Position numbers and translations under genes: made by a program
Origin: an uncultured Propionibacteriaceae bacterium
GTDB taxonomy: Bacteria; Actinomycetota; Actinomycetes; Propionibacteriales; Propionibacteriaceae
Direction: 5' to 3'
DNA: 8,192 bases
Assembly: GCA_945875065.1 (NCBI GenBank)
Contig: CAMCJC010000101.1
Span: forward strand, 1 to 8,192
Part shown: positions 5,518 through 8,192 of the stretch, one piece after another
Layout of the letters: the number at the start of each line of letters is the position of its first letter
Numbering within the stretch: position 1 is the first letter of the stretch
The notes under the pieces: model-generated
The model's input: only the letters and a program-made list of their open reading frames with translations
Database searches by the model: none
What the model was told of the DNA's origin: nothing

Positions 5518-6366
5518 TCAGGCTTCGAAGCGTCGGCCAGATAGCTTCTCGAATGCTTCGACGTACCGAGTGCGAGTCGCCTCGATCACAGCGCTGGGCA
5601 GCGCCGGCGGCGTCGAGACCCGGTCCCAGCCGGATTCCTTGGCCAGCCAATCGCGGACGAACTGCTTGTCAAAACTGGGCAGCGAAACGCCCGGCTGCCA
5701 CAGGTCGGCGTCCCAGAATCGCGACGAGTCGGGGGTGAGGACCTCATCGGCCAAGACGAGTGTGCCGTCGGCGCGACGTCCGAACTCCAGCTTCGTGTCG
5801 GCCAAAAGAATGCCGCGCTCCCGCGCGATCCGCTCAGCCCTGGTGTAGATGGAAAGGGTGGCATCGCGAAGTTCGGCGGCGAGGTCGTCGCCGTGAAGGC
5901 GGGCGATCGTGGCGAAGTCGACGTTCTCGTCGTGCTCCGCCTTGATCGCGGGCGTGAAAATCGGCTCGGGCAGCTTGTCGCCGTCGCGCAGGCCCTCCGG
6001 CAGCGCAATCCCGCACACGGTCCGCGAAGCCTGATATTCGGCCCAGCCGGAGCCGGTGAGATACCCGCGCGCGACGCATTCGACCGGCACCATCTGAAGC
6101 TTCTCGACGACGAGTGCCCTGCCCGCCACCGGCTCCGGTACTTCAGCGGAGACGACGTGATTCGGCACTCCCAGCTGCTCGAACCACCACAGCGACAGCT
6201 GCGTCAGCACTTTCCCCTTGTCAGGGATCTGGGTGGGCAGAACGTGGTCGAACGCCGAGATGTTGTCGGTGGCAACCATCAACACGTCGCCACCGGGTAG
6301 GGAGTACATTTCACGGACCTTGCCGGCGTAAAGCAGGGGCAGGCCGAGCGATTCGAACTGGCTCAC
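5518..6366 (-). CDS. purC: Phosphoribosylaminoimidazole-succinocarboxamide synthase (SAICAR synthetase)
   Basis: This enzyme joins CAIR with aspartate using ATP to form SAICAR in cytoplasmic de novo purine synthesis. The 282-aa length is usual for the single-domain actinobacterial form. The nucleotide-binding start YAGKVREMY is at residues 13-21, DNISAFDHVLPTQIPDKG at 34-51, and the signature VECVARGYLTGSGW at 95-108. The second signature, LADTKLEFG, is at 188-196. The C-terminus YVEAFEKLSGRRFEA is typical of the family. The start is GTG at 6366, and the first residues MSQFESLGLPLLYAG fit the family. The only Shine-Dalgarno-like GAGGAG lies about 15 bases upstream, just after the deoC stop, so initiation may rely partly on read-through from deoC. 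It appears intact and is probably part of the core genome, marking the edge of the accessory region. Confidence 0.97.
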   Translation of the reverse strand: MSQFESLGLPLLYAGKVREMYSLPGGDVLMVATDNISAFDHVLPTQIPDKGKVLTQLSLWWFEQLGVPNHVVSAEVPEPVAGRALVVEKLQMVPVECVARGYLTGSGWAEYQASRTVCGIALPEGLRDGDKLPEPIFTPAIKAEHDENVDFATIARLHGDDLAAELRDATLSIYTRAERIARERGILLADTKLEFGRRADGTLVLADEVLTPDSSRFWDADLWQPGVSLPSFDKQFVRDWLAKESGWDRVSTPPALPSAVIEATRTRYVEAFEKLSGRRFEA

Positions 6367-6388
6367 CAGGCCAGCCTAGGACTCCTCG

Positions 6389-7066
6389 TCAGGATCGGGA
6401 ACGGAACTCGTCGATGATCGCGACGCCCGCGGAGGTGCCGATGCGCGTCGCACCGGCTTCGACGAACGCCAGCGCGTCCTCGAGAGTGCGGATGCCGCCG
6501 GCCGCCTTGACCTGCACGAAATCCCCAACGGCCTCCTTCATCAGCCTCACGTCCTCAAGGGTGGCGCCGCCAGTCCCGAATCCGGTAGAGGTCTTGATGA
6601 AATCGGGGCGGACGTTTGCCGCGATCCGCGATATGACCCGCTTCTCGTCATCGGTCAGATAGCAGTTCTCGAAGATCACCTTCGAGAGGATCCCCGCTGC
6701 CCGGCACACCTCGACGATGCGACGCATCTCCTCCTCGATGTAGTCGAGGTTGCCAGCCTTCAACTCGGTGATGTTGATGACATAGTCGATCTCGTGCGCG
6801 CCGTTTTCGATGGCGTCCTTGACTTCATGCACCTTGTCGGCGATCGTCACCTGACCAAGTGGGAAGCCGATCGCCGCGCCAACGTGGACGCCCGTGCCCT
6901 TGAGGTGCTCGGCGCACTGCGCCACCGGGTATGGGTTGATCGCTACCATCGCGAACCCGTATTCCTTCGCCTCCGCGCACAGCTTCGCGAAATCTTCTTT
7001 GGTGGCGTTCGGTTTGAGGTTGGTGTGGTCGATCATCGCGGCTAGCTGATCGAGGGTGATGCTCAT
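6389..7066 (-). CDS. deoC: Deoxyribose-phosphate aldolase
   Basis: A class I aldolase that cleaves 2-deoxyribose 5-phosphate into glyceraldehyde 3-phosphate and acetaldehyde, normally in deoxynucleoside catabolism. The 225 residues form one TIM barrel. IDHTNLKPNATKED is the usual start. D94 (in HEIDYVINI), K158 (in FIKTSTGF, the Schiff-base lysine) and K187 (in VQVKAAGGI) correspond to E. coli D102, K167 and K201. The GTSAG phosphate-binding loop follows at about 210-214. The ATG at 7066 has AGGA seven bases upstream. The longer frame from 7096 would overlap the upstream gene and is rejected. It lies 13 bases after the hexuloisomerase-like gene, in the same transcript. Given those neighbours it may act on a different or additional sugar phosphate, and no other deoxynucleoside-catabolism gene is visible in the window. 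Confidence 0.95.
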   Translation of the reverse strand: MSITLDQLAAMIDHTNLKPNATKEDFAKLCAEAKEYGFAMVAINPYPVAQCAEHLKGTGVHVGAAIGFPLGQVTIADKVHEVKDAIENGAHEIDYVINITELKAGNLDYIEEEMRRIVEVCRAAGILSKVIFENCYLTDDEKRVISRIAANVRPDFIKTSTGFGTGGATLEDVRLMKEAVGDFVQVKAAGGIRTLEDALAFVEAGATRIGTSAGVAIIDEFRSRS

Positions 7067-7079
7067 AGGTTGTCCTATC

Positions 7080-7598
7080 TCATTCAATATTGGCATGGAT
7101 GGAACGCATAGTTTCCTCAGGGATGCCGCGGCGGGATTTCAGGTCCAATACCAGGCCCTCCAGCAGCAGAAAGGTCGCCTGCTCAAACAACGAGCCCATC
7201 GGCTGCCGGCTCGGCGAAGCCGTGACAGCGACGACGACATCGGCTCCCTCCGCCAGCGGCGAGTCCAGCGTGCCGGTGATTACGGCGACCCGCACCCCGA
7301 CGTCGCGCGCCACCTGGGCGGCCCGGAGCGGCCCCGACGTCGTGCCGGAGTTGGAGGCGACGACCAGCAGGTCGCCGGGCGCGATCGCGGGAGTGGTGAT
7401 ATCGCCGACGCGGTGGACCGCGAACCCGAGGTGGACCAGGCGATTCGCGAACGCCCCGAGCAGTGCCCCGGACCTTCCGGCACCCGCGACGAACACCCGC
7501 CGGGCGGCGATGATCTCATCGCCCAAGCTGTCGACGCTCGCCCCGGCGAGGGCCCGCTCCAACTCAGCACGAACGAGCGCTAGGCCCGACTGGGTCAC
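7080..7598 (-). CDS. 6-phospho-3-hexuloisomerase-like SIS-domain sugar-phosphate isomerase
   Basis: This 172-aa protein matches the family length. VFVAGAGRSG (35-44) with FANRLVHLGF opens the SIS domain. DITTPAIAPGDLLVVASNSG (66-85) holds the Ser-rich phosphate loop, QPMGSLFEQA (132-141) is the family signature, and HANIE ends the chain. 6-phospho-3-hexuloisomerase converts 3-hexulose 6-phosphate to fructose 6-phosphate, normally paired with hexulose-phosphate synthase in formaldehyde fixation. No synthase is seen here. Its GTG start overlaps the upstream stop (GTGA, 7595-7598), and deoC follows 13 bases later. The true substrate is therefore uncertain, and a keto-sugar phosphate linked to the neighbouring dehydrogenase and aldolase is plausible. 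I leave the symbol blank because hxlB would imply the formaldehyde pathway. Confidence 0.88.
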   Translation of the reverse strand: MTQSGLALVRAELERALAGASVDSLGDEIIAARRVFVAGAGRSGALLGAFANRLVHLGFAVHRVGDITTPAIAPGDLLVVASNSGTTSGPLRAAQVARDVGVRVAVITGTLDSPLAEGADVVVAVTASPSRQPMGSLFEQATFLLLEGLVLDLKSRRGIPEETMRSIHANIE

Positions 7599-8192
7599 GG
7601 ACGCAGGCCCCGCTCGTTGCCGCCGACCTCCGGCGGGACGATGCCGTACTCCGGCAGTGGTTCCTCGGCCCAGTAACCGCCGGGCGCGAAGAGGGAGTCG
7701 ACGACCTGCCGCAGCAGCCCGGTCTCGTTCAGCACGTCGAGGACGGCGTAGCGGGAGCGGATCGTCTGCGCCTGGAAATACGTGGCATGCAGCTTCTCAA
7801 GCGAGATCCCGACCTGTAGCGGGTGATACACGGCTCCGACTTCGCGGAGCATGTCTCGGATTCGCGGGGCGGTCGGAACCTGGGCGCGCAGACGCCCCCG
7901 GATCTCGGGCCAGACCCGCTCGATATCCGCGATCCGCTGCGGCAGCTGCTCGCGCGGCACGTACTTGCCGTCGGCCTGCGCGGCGGCGGCCTCGGCAATC
8001 GCGGGGATCGTCTGCAGCGACCGCGCGTATTCCTGGTTCTCCTCCCGGCTCGGCCAGCTTGCGACCACCGCATCGACGTCGACGGCAAAGTCGAAGTCGA
8101 TGATCGCGTCGTAGACGGCGGCGATCGCGACCGTCCCCAGTCCGACCTTCGCGCCGTGCGATAACGGCAGCGGCCAGTCCAGGCCGTAGCCC
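7595..8192 (-). CDS. sn-glycerol-1-phosphate dehydrogenase-like (AraM/EgsA family), C-terminal half
   Basis: The frame is open to the window edge, so only about the last 198 residues are present of a protein that is usually 350-400 aa. The segment LPLSHGAKVGLGTVAIAAVYDA includes the metal-binding His in SHG and the KVGxGT motif of AraM-type glycerol-1-phosphate dehydrogenases. EVGAVYHPLQVGI, then RSRYAVLDVLNETGLL, match the C-terminal helical region of the family. Bacterial AraM reduces dihydroxyacetone phosphate to sn-glycerol 1-phosphate with NAD(P)H, a precursor of unusual archaeal-type ether lipids. Related enzymes oxidise other polyol phosphates. Its TGA overlaps the GTG of the isomerase gene, so they are coupled. 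With an isomerase and an aldolase downstream, oxidation of a polyol phosphate to a keto-sugar phosphate is an attractive role, but this is inference. The start, promoter and upstream partners lie outside the window. Confidence 0.85.
   Translation of the reverse strand, partial: GYGLDWPLPLSHGAKVGLGTVAIAAVYDAIIDFDFAVDVDAVVASWPSREENQEYARSLQTIPAIAEAAAAQADGKYVPREQLPQRIADIERVWPEIRGRLRAQVPTAPRIRDMLREVGAVYHPLQVGISLEKLHATYFQAQTIRSRYAVLDVLNETGLLRQVVDSLFAPGGYWAEEPLPEYGIVPPEVGGNERGLRP

Noticed and set aside
7067..7096. ATG at 7096 as the start of deoC
   Set aside because: It would overlap the isomerase gene and add ten unneeded residues. The ATG at 7066 has a good Shine-Dalgarno and the usual family N-terminus.
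7080..7598. Formaldehyde-fixing ribulose monophosphate pathway
   Set aside because: Hexuloisomerase alone is not enough. No hexulose-phosphate synthase is present in the window, so I did not assign that pathway.

Overview
The window reads as a high-GC actinobacterial chromosome. The evidence is GC-rich codon use, GTG starts, the style of the PurC and DeoC proteins, and toxin-antitoxin families common in Actinomycetota. I cannot name genus or species. Two regions are visible. Positions 1 to about 5460 look accessory, and 5518 to 8192 hold metabolic genes on the minus strand. GC content drops in parts of the accessory region: by hand count 29/60 at 1921-1980, against 42/60 inside purC at 5941-6000.

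Accessory region, left to right: the 3' end of an IS5-like transposase (+), which runs into the tail of a small toxin-like gene (-). This toxin-like gene and its ribbon-helix-helix antitoxin form a minus-strand module at 193-697. A decayed C-terminal fragment of a UvrD-type helicase (-, 749 to about 1200) carries two frameshifts. A plus-strand YefM/Phd-RelE toxin-antitoxin pair (1291-1811) has a clear promoter with a palindromic operator. A minus-strand group follows: an HTH plus ImmA/IrrE zinc protease (2646-3857), a 72-codon ORF of unknown function (2400-2618), and an unrecognised protein with two CxxC pairs (1903-2403). Last comes a soluble PAS-domain protein (4102-5463) that keeps the flavin-contact residues of the aerotaxis sensor Aer but has none of Aer's membrane or signalling parts.

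Metabolic region, transcribed right to left: the C-terminal half of an AraM-type sn-glycerol-1-phosphate dehydrogenase (enters from beyond the window), a 6-phospho-3-hexuloisomerase-like SIS protein, deoxyribose-phosphate aldolase (deoC) and SAICAR synthase (purC). The first three are tightly packed (4-base overlap, then a 13-base gap) and look co-transcribed. A dehydrogenase, an isomerase and an aldolase together suggest a sugar- or polyol-phosphate breakdown route whose substrate cannot be read from this window. purC follows 22 bases after deoC and serves purine synthesis.

The best candidates for something undescribed are the AraM/PHI/DeoC cassette, the soluble Aer-like sensor with an unrecognised output region, and the ImmA/IrrE - small ORF - CxxC protein cluster. 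I saw no rRNA, tRNA, CRISPR array, riboswitch or convincing intrinsic terminator.
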